A DNA stretch of 38,509 bases from SHZI01 sp038214295 (lineage in GTDB: Bacteria; Pseudomonadota; Gammaproteobacteria; Steroidobacterales; GCA-2729495): contig JBBQSA010000032.1 in the NCBI GenBank assembly GCA_038214295.1, positions 1 through 38,509 of the forward strand. The letters run 5' to 3'. A model generated the notes under the pieces. It had not been told where the DNA came from. It did not search any database and was given only the letters and a program-made list of their open reading frames with translations. The translations under genes and the position numbers were made by a program. Positions 16,448 to 24,822 of this stretch are shown one piece after another (the first letter of the stretch is position 1; each line of letters begins with the position of its first letter).

Positions 16448-17052
16448 CGGCTGGCCGGGCGAGGGTTGCGATCATCGACGGTGGCGGCGCGAACATCGCG
16501 TCGCTGCGCTTCGCCCTGTTCAGGCTGGGAGTCGACAGCGCACTGACGGTGGATGCGGAGGTCATTGAGTCCGCGACCCATGTCATCCTTCCCGGGGTGG
16601 GCGCGGCGCGCTCGGCCATGGACCGGTTGCGAACCAGGCAGCTGGACACGCTGATTCCGCGACTGACCCAGCCCGTCCTGGGTATTTGCCTCGGCCTGCA
16701 GCTGCTCTTCGAGAGCTCCGAGGAGGAGGCCACCGAGTGTCTTGGGATACTGCCGGGCGCCGTGCGCCGCTTCACCCCGGTGCCGGGCCGGCCCGTGCCG
16801 CACATGGGCTGGAACCAGCTAACCCGGGTCAAGGACAGTCCGCTCCTGGCCGGCGTGCCGGACGGCAGCTACTTCTACTTCGTGCACAGCTATGCGGCGG
16901 AAACGGGGCCACTGACCATTGGGAGCACCGACTACGGCTGGTCTTTCTCGGCGGTGGTTGAGTCGCGCAATTTCCTTGCCACCCAGTTCCACCCTGAACG
17001 CTCCGGCCCTCTCGGCGCCCGGATCCTTGGCAACTTCCTGGAGCGCTACTGA
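16444..17052 (+). CDS. hisH: Imidazole glycerol phosphate synthase, glutaminase subunit
   Basis: 202 residues, class I glutamine amidotransferase. The nucleophile cysteine is in LGICLGLQLLFESS, and the histidine-glutamate pair in ATQFHPERSGPLG. It delivers ammonia to HisF. GTG start overlapping the hisB stop by four bases. HisF is encoded two genes downstream. Confidence 0.95.
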   Translation: MTAGRARVAIIDGGGANIASLRFALFRLGVDSALTVDAEVIESATHVILPGVGAARSAMDRLRTRQLDTLIPRLTQPVLGICLGLQLLFESSEEEATECLGILPGAVRRFTPVPGRPVPHMGWNQLTRVKDSPLLAGVPDGSYFYFVHSYAAETGPLTIGSTDYGWSFSAVVESRNFLATQFHPERSGPLGARILGNFLERY

Positions 17053-17055
17053 GAC

Positions 17056-17796
17056 GTGGAAGTCATCCCTGCCATCGACTTGCTGAACCGGCAGTGCGTA
17101 CGACTGTTCCAGGGTGACTTTGCCCAGGTCACGGTGTATTCGACGGACCCGGTGGAGCTCGCACGCCGCTACCGGGAGGCCGGTTTGCAGCGCCTGCACG
17201 TCGTTGACCTGGACGGTGCCCGCACCGGCAGTCCGCAGAACCTGGAGCTGATCACGGCGATGGCCGGCGAGGTCGGCGTCGCCGTGCAGGCGGGTGGCGG
17301 ATTGCGCACCCTGGACAGGGCGCTGGCCCTGCGCGCCGCCGGCGCGGAACGGGTGGTGGTGGGCTCCGTTGCTGCGGAAACGCCGGACACCGCGCTCGAA
17401 TGGCTGGACCAGCTTGGCGCTGAACACCTGGTGCTCGCCTTTGACGTCCGTGTGCCGGTCAATTCCGATCCCGTGGTCCTGACCCGTGGCTGGGTGCAGG
17501 ACAGCGGCACCAGTCTCTGGTCGCTCCTCGAGCGCTTCTGCGCTAGCGGTGCCCGGCACTTCCTCTGCACGGACATCGCCCAGGACGGAACCCTTGCCGG
17601 TCCGAACCTGGCCCTCTACGCCGAGTGCACCCGCAGGTTTCCGCAAGCGTCGGTGATTGCCTCCGGCGGTGTCGGCTCGCTCGCGGATCTGCATGAGCTG
17701 GAGGGAACGGGCGCCGCGGCCGTAGTCACGGGCAAGGCCCTGCTCGACGGGCGGCTGACGCTCGAGGAGATCGTGTCATTCTCGCGCGCCGCATAA
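17056..17796 (+). CDS. hisA: ProFAR isomerase (phosphoribosylformimino-AICAR-P isomerase)
   Basis: 246 residues, a half-barrel-repeat TIM barrel. Catalytic aspartates are in IPAIDLLNRQCVRL and LAFDVRV; phosphate-binding loops are VQAGGGLRT, VVGSVA and IASGGVGSLADL. It opens the ProFAR sugar to PRFAR, the HisF substrate. GTG start, three bases after the hisH stop. The last 19 bases overlap the proposed start of hisF. Confidence 0.95.
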   Translation: MEVIPAIDLLNRQCVRLFQGDFAQVTVYSTDPVELARRYREAGLQRLHVVDLDGARTGSPQNLELITAMAGEVGVAVQAGGGLRTLDRALALRAAGAERVVVGSVAAETPDTALEWLDQLGAEHLVLAFDVRVPVNSDPVVLTRGWVQDSGTSLWSLLERFCASGARHFLCTDIAQDGTLAGPNLALYAECTRRFPQASVIASGGVGSLADLHELEGTGAAAVVTGKALLDGRLTLEEIVSFSRAA

Positions 17797-18545
17797 TTCC
17801 CTGTCTTGACGTCAGGGACGGCCAGGTCGTCAAGGGCGTCCAGTTCCGCAATCACGAAGTCGTGGGCGGCATTGTCGAACTGGCGACCCGGTACCGGAAT
17901 GAAGGTGCTGACGAACTCGTCTTTTACGATATTACCGCGAGCCCCGAGGGGCGCTCGGTGGACCGGGCGTGGATAACCCGCGTGGCAGAAGTGCTCGACA
18001 TCCCGTTTTGCGTCGCTGGCGGCATACGCAGCGTGGCAGATGCGGAAGAAGTCCTGCAGAACGGCGCGGACAAGATCTCGATCAACAGCCCGGCGCTGGC
18101 CGATCCCGGGTTGATTACCGACCTCGCCAGGCGCTTCGGCTCCCAGTGCGTGGTAGTCGGCGTCGACAGCCGGGAGGAAGGGGGCGCCTACCGCGTGTAC
18201 CGCAACACCGGGGATCCGGCGAAGACGGCCTTTTCCGGCCTGTCTACGGCGGCCTGGGTGCAGGAAGTACAGGAACGCGGTGCGGGTGAAATCGTGCTCA
18301 ACTGCATGAATCAGGATGGTGTCCGTCTGGGGTATGACATCCCCCAGCTCGAGCAGATCCGGGCCATCACCTCCGTACCGCTCATCGCCTCCGGGGGTGC
18401 GGGGACCCCGGAACACTTCCTGGACGTTTTCGCGCGTGCGGGTGTGGATGGCGCGCTGGCGGCCAGCGTCTTCCACCGCGGATTGATACACATCGGTAAC
18501 CTGAAAACGTACCTGCGAGAAGCGGGTATCGAGGTGCGACCATGA
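17778..18545 (+). CDS. hisF: Imidazole glycerol phosphate synthase, cyclase subunit, proposed ATT start
   Basis: 255 residues if read from ATT at 17778. It makes imidazole glycerol phosphate and AICAR from PRFAR and ammonia supplied by HisH. Homology runs right up to this codon: the N-terminus LARRIIPCLDVRDGQVVKGVQ matches HisF proteins from residue 2 and carries the catalytic Asp of CLDV. The first ordinary start, GTG at 17862, would remove 28 residues including that Asp. GAGGAG (17764-17769) sits eight bases before ATT, an ideal ribosome site. Other markers: ADELVFYDITAS, VAGGIRSV, ADKISINSPAL, VVVGVDSREE, LNCMNQDGV, LIASGGAG. Stop overlaps hisE as ATGA. Confidence 0.9.
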   Translation: MLARRIIPCLDVRDGQVVKGVQFRNHEVVGGIVELATRYRNEGADELVFYDITASPEGRSVDRAWITRVAEVLDIPFCVAGGIRSVADAEEVLQNGADKISINSPALADPGLITDLARRFGSQCVVVGVDSREEGGAYRVYRNTGDPAKTAFSGLSTAAWVQEVQERGAGEIVLNCMNQDGVRLGYDIPQLEQIRAITSVPLIASGGAGTPEHFLDVFARAGVDGALAASVFHRGLIHIGNLKTYLREAGIEVRP

Positions 18546-18835
18546 CGGACGAATTCGGTTTCCTGAGCCGGCTGGAGCGGGTCATTGCCGACCGGCGCAC
18601 GGCGCCCGACGACAGCAGCTATACCGCCTCGCTCATCAAGGCCGGGCCCCAAAGAATCGCCCAGAAGGTGGGCGAGGAAGGCGTCGAACTGGCCCTGGCC
18701 GGCGTGGGCGAGGACCGCTCAAGAATCGTGGCGGAAACGGCAGACCTGCTGTACCACGTCCTGGTACTGCTCTCCGCACGCGAAATTTCGCTGAGCGAAG
18801 TGGCTGCAGAACTGGAGCGGCGACACCGGGGCTGA
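18542..18835 (+). CDS. hisE: Phosphoribosyl-ATP pyrophosphatase, stand-alone
   Basis: 97 residues, an all-alpha NTP pyrophosphohydrolase of the MazG type. KVGEEGVELALAG and ETADLLYHVLVLL carry the metal-binding acidic residues. It hydrolyses phosphoribosyl-ATP to phosphoribosyl-AMP, step 2 of the pathway. Many gammaproteobacteria have a HisI-HisE fusion here; this one has no cyclohydrolase (HisI) domain, and no hisI is found elsewhere in the window. ATG overlaps the hisF stop by four bases. The next gene is convergent, nine bases away. Confidence 0.94.
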   Translation: MTDEFGFLSRLERVIADRRTAPDDSSYTASLIKAGPQRIAQKVGEEGVELALAGVGEDRSRIVAETADLLYHVLVLLSAREISLSEVAAELERRHRG

Positions 18836-18844
18836 TGGCGCCGG

Positions 18845-21460
18845 TCAGATGCAGAGTTCCCCGGCGGGCTCCCGCAGGTTGTACCGGGAACTCATGACAA
18901 AGCCATAGGCGCCGGCGTTGGCGATCGCAAGGACATCACCCTCGCTACAAACCGGCAGTAGCCGGTCTGTGCCCAGCCGGTCGCCACTTTCGCAGATGGG
19001 TCCCACGACGGAGACCACCTGGCTCACGGGGTCGCCCCACCGGCTGAGATTGGCTATTTCGTGGTACGCGCCATAGAGCGCCGGGCGGATCAGGCTGTTC
19101 ATGCCGGTACTGACGCCGACGTACTGGACCTGGCCTTTCCCCTTGGTCTGGGTAACGGTCGCCACGAGGACGCCCGCCTCCGCCACCAGGTAGCGGCCGG
19201 GTTCCATCCACAGTTCAAGGCCGGGCCGGGCATTCCGGATCTCGGCCAGGCTGCGGTCCACTGCGGCCATGTCCAGCGGGGCCTGGCCGACTTTCTCAGG
19301 CACGCCAAGACCACCACCAAGGTCGAGGTACCGGAGATCCGGAAAATCCTCGGCCACCGCCACGAGTTCCGTGCCGACCTCCTGCCAGTTCTCGGGCGTG
19401 AGAATTCCGCTGCCCACGTGGGCATGCAGGCCGACGACCCGGGCCCCGCTCGCCGCAAGCAGTGCGCGGGCCTCCTCCAGCTCAAAGAGGGGAATACCGA
19501 ACTTGGAGTGCGTGCCGGCAGTCTTGACGTGCTGGTGATGACCGCGGCCATGGCCCGTATCGATGCGGAGAAACAGCTCCCTGCCCCTGAACAGCTCGCC
19601 CCAGTGCCGGAGGGGGTGCAGGTTGTCCAGCGTCACCCAGACGCCCCGGTCAAGACCGAAGGCGTAGTCGTCCCGGGGAGCGAAGTTCGGCGTGTACAGG
19701 ATGCGCTGCCGGTCAATGGTCGGAAACAGCGTCAGGATCCGTTCGATTTCAGCGGGGGAAACACATTCGAAGTTGAGTCCCTCGTCATGCAGCGCGCGGA
19801 GAACGTCCGGCGAATTGTTCGCCTTCATCGCGAAGAAGACCCGGTTGACGGAGCGCAGCCCCTTCAGGCGCCCGGCCGCGGCCCGGACGGTCGCGAGGTC
19901 ATAGACATAGGAGGAGCCTCTCTCCTTGCCGATTGCCACCAGCTCGGTCCGGCGGCGCACCCACCAGGGCTCGGCATGGACGGCTGGCTGCGCGGCGCCA
20001 CCCTGCAGTTCTTCCCACGTCGCACCGAAAACTTCGTCATCCGGCCCCGGGTGGACCAGCGTCCGATGCAGCTTCTGGATCAACCGGGCAGCCTGTCCTT
20101 CTTCAATGACGAAGGACAGGTTGAGATCCGTGGCCGACTGGCTGACCAGATGGATCCGGTGCTCTTCGAAGGCCTCGAGGGCGGGACCGATTTCGTGCAG
20201 CACCGCCCGGATCTTCTGCCCAACAAGACTGACGACTTCCACCCCCTGGATAATGCTGACGCGACAAAGACGCTCGAGACGTCTTTCCAGTTCAGCAAGC
20301 AGGTTTGCATCAATGGGATTGGCGCCCGGATCGAGGGTGACCGTCACGTTGCTTTCCGACGTCGACACGAGGTCGATGGAGAGGCCAAGGTCCGAGAAGC
20401 AACGGAAGGCGTCCGCAAGAAATCCGACCTCGTGCCACATGCCCAGAGTTTCCATCGACACCAGCGTGATGCGACTTCGCCCCGAAATTGCCTTGACACG
20501 CGGCGCATCGCTGCCCGCGCGCACCGTCACCAGGGTGCCCGGCAGATCCGGCTGGTTGGTACACAGGATCTTGAGCGGAATCCCGTGACGCCGGCAGGGG
20601 CTGATGCTGCGCGGATGCAGGACAGACCCGCCAGTGGATGCTATTTCCTGGGCTTCCTCATAGCTGAGGGTGCGCAGAAGACGGGCGCCGGGAACGATTT
20701 TCGGGTTGGCACTGAACATTCCTGGCACGTCGGTCCAGATTTCCAGCACCGCGGCCTGCAGCTTGGCCGCGAAGTACGCTGCTGAGGTATCCGACCCACC
20801 CCGTCCCAGGAGGACACCCTCGTCGCGGGAATTACTGGCGATGAAGCCCTGGGTAAGCACGACGCCTTCCACGGCGGCGAAGCGGGCCTGCAGTTCGGGA
20901 TCGCTGTCGAAATCGCAGGTGGCAGCCAGGTAGGCACTGCGCTCGTTGGCGCCGGGAATCGTCAGGCTCCGCAGCAGATCGCGGGCGTCCATCCATGTCA
21001 CGGACAGGCCGGCCTTCCTGAGGTAGGCGGCGCCGAGCCGGGTGGCCAGCAATTCACCGATGGCCATGACGCGCGCCTGAATCCGTGGACTGACCTCGCG
21101 GATGAGATGGACGCCTGCCACCAGCTGTTCCAGCTCGGCGAAATACTCGTTCAGCTCGCCGGGTCCATCCACGCCCAACTCGGTGGCAAGCCGGTAATGG
21201 AGGACCCTGAGGTCATCAATCGATGGCCGGGCCGTCTTGTCGAGCGCACTGCGCAGCAGTTCATCCAGGCGATTGGATACCGTCGCCAGGGCGGAATGCA
21301 CGACGACCGGGCGCAGTCCCTCAGCCTGCCGTTGACGGACCAGACCCAGGATCGTTGCCCAGCGTTCGGCGGTTGACACGCTGGTGCCACCGAACTTCAG
21401 GACCGCCCAGGGGGCGGCCGTGCCTGGCGAGCGCTGCGCGCTCGTGCGCCTGGTTGCCAT
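18845..21460 (-). CDS. lysAC: Bifunctional aspartate kinase / diaminopimelate decarboxylase
   Basis: 871 residues, two enzymes in one chain. Residues 15-470 or so are aspartate kinase: VLKFGGTSVSTAERW, GELLATRLGAAYL, TQGFIASN, LLGRGGSDTSAAY, and ACT regulatory segments (LGLSIDLVSTSESNVTV). From about residue 490 it is diaminopimelate decarboxylase: the PLP lysine is K546 in FFAMKANNSP, followed by HVGSG, LDLGGGLGVP, MEPGRYLVAEAG and the active-site cysteine segment CESGDRLG. It catalyses the first and last reactions of lysine synthesis. Such fusions are known from Xanthomonas and Xylella. It starts seven bases after ilvD and is probably co-transcribed with it. Confidence 0.94.
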   Translation of the reverse strand: MATRRTSAQRSPGTAAPWAVLKFGGTSVSTAERWATILGLVRQRQAEGLRPVVVHSALATVSNRLDELLRSALDKTARPSIDDLRVLHYRLATELGVDGPGELNEYFAELEQLVAGVHLIREVSPRIQARVMAIGELLATRLGAAYLRKAGLSVTWMDARDLLRSLTIPGANERSAYLAATCDFDSDPELQARFAAVEGVVLTQGFIASNSRDEGVLLGRGGSDTSAAYFAAKLQAAVLEIWTDVPGMFSANPKIVPGARLLRTLSYEEAQEIASTGGSVLHPRSISPCRRHGIPLKILCTNQPDLPGTLVTVRAGSDAPRVKAISGRSRITLVSMETLGMWHEVGFLADAFRCFSDLGLSIDLVSTSESNVTVTLDPGANPIDANLLAELERRLERLCRVSIIQGVEVVSLVGQKIRAVLHEIGPALEAFEEHRIHLVSQSATDLNLSFVIEEGQAARLIQKLHRTLVHPGPDDEVFGATWEELQGGAAQPAVHAEPWWVRRRTELVAIGKERGSSYVYDLATVRAAAGRLKGLRSVNRVFFAMKANNSPDVLRALHDEGLNFECVSPAEIERILTLFPTIDRQRILYTPNFAPRDDYAFGLDRGVWVTLDNLHPLRHWGELFRGRELFLRIDTGHGRGHHQHVKTAGTHSKFGIPLFELEEARALLAASGARVVGLHAHVGSGILTPENWQEVGTELVAVAEDFPDLRYLDLGGGLGVPEKVGQAPLDMAAVDRSLAEIRNARPGLELWMEPGRYLVAEAGVLVATVTQTKGKGQVQYVGVSTGMNSLIRPALYGAYHEIANLSRWGDPVSQVVSVVGPICESGDRLGTDRLLPVCSEGDVLAIANAGAYGFVMSSRYNLREPAGELCI

Positions 21461-21467
21461 GCCCGTG

Positions 21468-23171
21468 CTACCGGTCAGTCGTCACGGCGCCGAGCGACGC
21501 CGAACTGACCAGCCGGGCGTACTTGCGGAGCACTCCCGGCGGCGCGGTCTCCGGACGGGGACTCCACTGCTTGCGACGGGCTTCGAGCTCGGCTTCGGGC
21601 AGATCCACAGCGATGGTCCGGCGCTCCGCGTCGATGGTGACCCGGTCTCCGTCATGGAGCAGTGCGATCGGCCCACCCACGGCAGCCTCCGGGGACACAT
21701 GACCCACGACAAACCCGTGACTCCCGCCGGAAAACCGGCCGTCAGTAATGAGGGCAACCTTGTCGCCGAGACCCTTGCCCATGATCGCCCCTGTCGGGCT
21801 CAGCATCTCGCGCATGCCGGGCCCCCCTTTGGGGCCTTCGTAGCGGATAACGACGACATCGCCGGCCACCACGGTGCCGCCCAGGATCGCGGCCAGGGCG
21901 AGTTCCTCGGAATCGTAGACGCGCGCCCGCCCCTCGAAGCGGAGCCCTTCCTTGCCAGTGATCTTGGCGACCGCCCCATCCGGCGCAATGTTTCCATAAA
22001 GAACAACAAGATGACTATCTTTCTTAACCGGACTGTCAATGTTGCGGATGATGCTCTGGCCCGGCGGGTAGGGCCGCACGTCCGCCAGATTCTCGGCCAG
22101 TGTGCGCCCGCTTACCGTCAGGCAGCCCCCGTGCAGGAGGCCGGCGTCCAGCAGCAGTTTCATCAGCGGCTGGATCCCCCCGATGGCCACCAGCTCCGAC
22201 ATGGCGAACTTCCCGCTTGGCCTCAGGTCCGCCAGTACCGGCACCCGGCTGCCGAGCCGGGTGAAGTCATCCAACGCCAGGGGAATGCCGGCCTCGTGGG
22301 CCATGGCAATCAGGTGCAGCACGGCGTTGGTCGACCCGCCCAAGGCAATCACCATCGTAATCGCGTTCTCGAAGGCCTCCGGGGAGAGGATGTCGGACGG
22401 GCGAATACCCCGGCGCACGAGTTCCACGACGGCGGCGCCGGCCCGGAGGGCATCCTCGCGCTTCTGGGTGGAGATTGCGTCCTGGCCCGAGCTGTTCGGC
22501 AGGCTGAGGCCAAGGGCCTCGATTGCGGAGGCCATGGTGTTGGCCGTGTACATTCCGCCGCAGGAGCCGGGCCCCGGGATAGCGGTGCGCTCGACTTCCA
22601 GCAACTGGAGTTCGGTCATCCGGCCGCTGGCCACAGCACCCACGGCCTCGAAGACCGAGACGATATCCCGCCGCTCGGCGCCGGGCTGGATAGTGCCGCC
22701 GTAGACAAAGATGGAAGGCCGGTTCAGCCGGGCCATGGCCATGGCGCAGCCCGGCATGTTCTTGTCGCAACCTCCGATCGCGACAAAGCCGTCGAAACCC
22801 TCCGCCGCGACCACCGTCTCGATGGAGTCGGCGATGACTTCCCGGGAGACCAGGGAATAGCGCATCCCCGGGGTGCCCATCGAGATGCCATCCGAAACGG
22901 TAATGGTATTGAACAGGAGTGCCTTGCCACCGGCCCCGTCGGCACCGGCCACGGCGGCCCGGGCGAGCTGGTCGATATGCATGTTGCAGGGAGTGACCAT
23001 GCTGTAGAGGGAGGCCACGCCGATCTGGCTCTTGCGGAAGTCCGCGTCCGTAAATCCCACGGCCCGCAACATGGCGCGGCTTGGGGCCTGCTCAACGCCA
23101 TCCACAACGACGCTCGAATAGCGGCGCTCATTGCCAGCGTTGTCGCCGGGGCCCTGCCTGGTACTGCTCAT
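21468..23171 (-). CDS. ilvD: Dihydroxy-acid dehydratase
   Basis: 567 residues from the ATG at 23171; a TTG at 23234 would add 21 residues of no family resemblance, including the hairpin region, and was rejected. It makes the 2-keto acids for valine, isoleucine and leucine. Iron-sulphur cysteines are in TPCNMH, GGCDKNMPGCAMA and GSCGGMYTANTM; ITDGRFSGGSHGFVVGH is the C-terminal signature. It functions with the leucine operon 13 kb away, which takes 2-ketoisovalerate. A structured 5' leader precedes it. Confidence 0.95.
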   Translation of the reverse strand: MSSTRQGPGDNAGNERRYSSVVVDGVEQAPSRAMLRAVGFTDADFRKSQIGVASLYSMVTPCNMHIDQLARAAVAGADGAGGKALLFNTITVSDGISMGTPGMRYSLVSREVIADSIETVVAAEGFDGFVAIGGCDKNMPGCAMAMARLNRPSIFVYGGTIQPGAERRDIVSVFEAVGAVASGRMTELQLLEVERTAIPGPGSCGGMYTANTMASAIEALGLSLPNSSGQDAISTQKREDALRAGAAVVELVRRGIRPSDILSPEAFENAITMVIALGGSTNAVLHLIAMAHEAGIPLALDDFTRLGSRVPVLADLRPSGKFAMSELVAIGGIQPLMKLLLDAGLLHGGCLTVSGRTLAENLADVRPYPPGQSIIRNIDSPVKKDSHLVVLYGNIAPDGAVAKITGKEGLRFEGRARVYDSEELALAAILGGTVVAGDVVVIRYEGPKGGPGMREMLSPTGAIMGKGLGDKVALITDGRFSGGSHGFVVGHVSPEAAVGGPIALLHDGDRVTIDAERRTIAVDLPEAELEARRKQWSPRPETAPPGVLRKYARLVSSASLGAVTTDR

Positions 23172-23194
23172 CTTGAAACCACACTGCCTGGGAA

Positions 23195-23223
23195 GGGCCG
23201 CAGCGGCGGCCCGAACGGGCCGC
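23195..23223 (-). promoter_or_regulatory. Two mutually exclusive hairpins in the ilvD leader
   Basis: Three 7-base blocks in a row: GGGCCGC (23195-23201), GCGGCCC (23206-23212), GGGCCGC (23217-23223). The middle one is perfectly complementary to both neighbours, with 4-base loops either side, so only one hairpin can form at a time. It lies in the 84-base gap between the FAD-oxidase stop and the ilvD start. No T-run follows, so its role as terminator, mRNA switch or chance GC repeat is open. Confidence 0.4.
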
Positions 23224-23255
23224 AAGTTTAGCACCGGGAGGCGTGAGCGGGGGTT

Positions 23256-24692
23256 TCAGGATGCGGCCGGGAGCAGCTTCCCCGGATTCATGATGTCGTG
23301 CGGGTCGAGAGTCTGCTTGATAGCTCGCATGAGATCGAGCGCCACACCGCCACGCCAATGAGCGAGCTCACCCCTCTTCATGGCCCCGATACCGTGCTCG
23401 GCGCTGAAGCTGCCTCCGAGGCCCATGGCCACCGCATGCACCCGATGACTGATCTCGTCCCAGTGCTGGAGGAAGCCCGCAGCGTCCATCGTGGGAGGCT
23501 GGCCAAGATTGAAATGGACATTTCCGTCGCCCAGGTGACCGAAGGCAACTACGCGCACGCCAGGCAGCAGGCTACCGGCTTCTGCCGTCGCCCGTTCCAG
23601 GAAGCGCTCCATGCTGGCCACCGGCACGGAGACGTCATGTTTGATACTTGCACCCTCCTTCTTCTGCGCCTCCGACATGCTGTGCCGGAGACGCCACAGC
23701 TCATCGCGCTGTGCACCGCTGGAGGCAACGATGCCGTCACTCAGCAATCCAGCCTCCTGCATTCGCAGCAGGAAGTCCTGGACGCTGGTGTCCAGTCGCT
23801 GGTCGACCCGGGGCGTGCTGACCTCGATCAACAGGTGCCAGGGACTGGGCGTCGCGAGCGGCGCACGGCAGCCGGGGATGTTCTTCAGAACCAGCTTCAG
23901 CGTGGCATCACTCGCAAACTCGAAGGCCGTCAGGTCGTCTCCCAGCTGCTCCCTCGCCGCCGCATACAGCTCCAGTGCAGCGCCAACCGTTGGCGTGGCT
24001 ACCCATGCCGTAACGATGCTGCGAGGCAGGGGGTATAACTTGCAGGTCGCCGCCGTGATGAACCCCAGCGTGCCCTCGGCGCCAATGAACAACTGCTTCA
24101 GGTCGTAGCCGGTATTGTCCTTGCGCAGGCTCCGCAGGCCATCCAGCACCCGGCCATCCGCCAGGACGACTTCGATCCCGAGCACGAGGTCGCGCATCGT
24201 GCCAAACCGCACGACCGCTGTGCCGCCGGCATTTGTCGAGATATTGCCACCGAGCTGGCAGCTGCCCTCGGCCGCCAGGCTGAGCGGAAACAGCCGCCCG
24301 GACGCCGCCGCTGCTGCCTGTAGCTGAGCCAACACACAGCCGGATTCGGCCGTGAGGCTGAAATTCTCCGCATCCATCGCCCGCACACGGTTCAGGCGCC
24401 GCGCGGAGACCAGGATCTGGGGCCGGGCGGGCGTCGAGTGTGGAATGGCCCCGCCGACGAGGCCCGTGTTTCCGCCCTGCGGTACGACCCCGATCCGGTC
24501 GCGGGCGCACAGCCGCAGTATGTCGGCAACCTGGACCGTGGATGACGGGAGCAGGACCAGTGGCGTCGTGCCGCGATACAGGCCCCGCCATTCGGTTAAA
24601 TAGCCGGTCAGGTCGGCAGAGCCGTCCAGGAAACCGCCGGCGCCGACAATCGACTGGAATTCGGCCGTGATTTCAGGGGAAAGAGCGGTCAA
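23256..24692 (-). CDS. FAD-linked 2-hydroxyacid dehydrogenase (D-2-hydroxyglutarate / D-lactate dehydrogenase type)
   Basis: 478 residues, VAO/PCMH flavoprotein. FAD-binding N-terminal half: GVVPQGGNTGLVGGA, LTAESGCVLAQLQ, QLGGNISTNAGGTAVVRFG and GYDLKQLFIGAEGTLGFIT. C-terminal half: VVAFGHLGDGNVHFN and SFSAEHGIG, with the metal/substrate histidines of this subfamily. It oxidises a D-2-hydroxyacid and passes electrons to a quinone, cytochrome or flavoprotein. D-2-hydroxyglutarate from serine synthesis is one likely substrate, but serA is not nearby. TTG start at 24692 with AAAGG nine bases upstream. First gene of the minus-strand set leading to ilvD and the lysine fusion. Confidence 0.88.
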   Translation of the reverse strand: MTALSPEITAEFQSIVGAGGFLDGSADLTGYLTEWRGLYRGTTPLVLLPSSTVQVADILRLCARDRIGVVPQGGNTGLVGGAIPHSTPARPQILVSARRLNRVRAMDAENFSLTAESGCVLAQLQAAAAASGRLFPLSLAAEGSCQLGGNISTNAGGTAVVRFGTMRDLVLGIEVVLADGRVLDGLRSLRKDNTGYDLKQLFIGAEGTLGFITAATCKLYPLPRSIVTAWVATPTVGAALELYAAAREQLGDDLTAFEFASDATLKLVLKNIPGCRAPLATPSPWHLLIEVSTPRVDQRLDTSVQDFLLRMQEAGLLSDGIVASSGAQRDELWRLRHSMSEAQKKEGASIKHDVSVPVASMERFLERATAEAGSLLPGVRVVAFGHLGDGNVHFNLGQPPTMDAAGFLQHWDEISHRVHAVAMGLGGSFSAEHGIGAMKRGELAHWRGGVALDLMRAIKQTLDPHDIMNPGKLLPAAS

Positions 24693-24727
24693 TGGCGCAG
24701 CCTTTGGTGGAGCCGTTGCAAAGGCCC

Positions 24728-24816
24728 GGATGCCTAATGCATCCTAAGTCACTCACCGGCTGCTGGCAAAAGTTGCCAGCGCACTGCCCACGGAAGGAAC
24801 CTGGGGCCTGCAGGCC
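24728..24816. promoter_or_regulatory. Divergent intergenic region with three perfect inverted repeats
   Basis: Between the FAD-oxidase (minus) and the cyclase-like gene (plus) lie GGATGC-N5-GCATCC (24728-24744), GCTGGCAA-N3-TTGCCAGC (24762-24780) and the 12-base palindrome GGCCTGCAGGCC (24805-24816), the last ending six bases before the ATG at 24823. They could be operators of a shared regulator or RNA hairpins in the leader. No clear -35/-10 pair was found. Confidence 0.45.
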
Positions 24817-24822
24817 TTACCC

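Noticed and set aside
18825..18860. Terminator between the converging hisE and lysine fusion genes
   Set aside because: Only a 5-bp GC match (ACCGG/CCGGT) and no T-run; too weak to call.
19061..20785. A 574-codon open frame antisense to the kinase/decarboxylase fusion
   Set aside because: Both enzyme halves on the minus strand carry complete motifs; the plus-strand reading is compositional.
21384..23231. A 615-codon open frame antisense to ilvD and the end of the lysine fusion gene
   Set aside because: Shadow of ilvD, whose iron-sulphur motifs are unmistakable.
23172..23234. Longer ilvD starting at TTG 23234
   Set aside because: The added residues do not resemble IlvD and would be encoded by the hairpin-rich leader.
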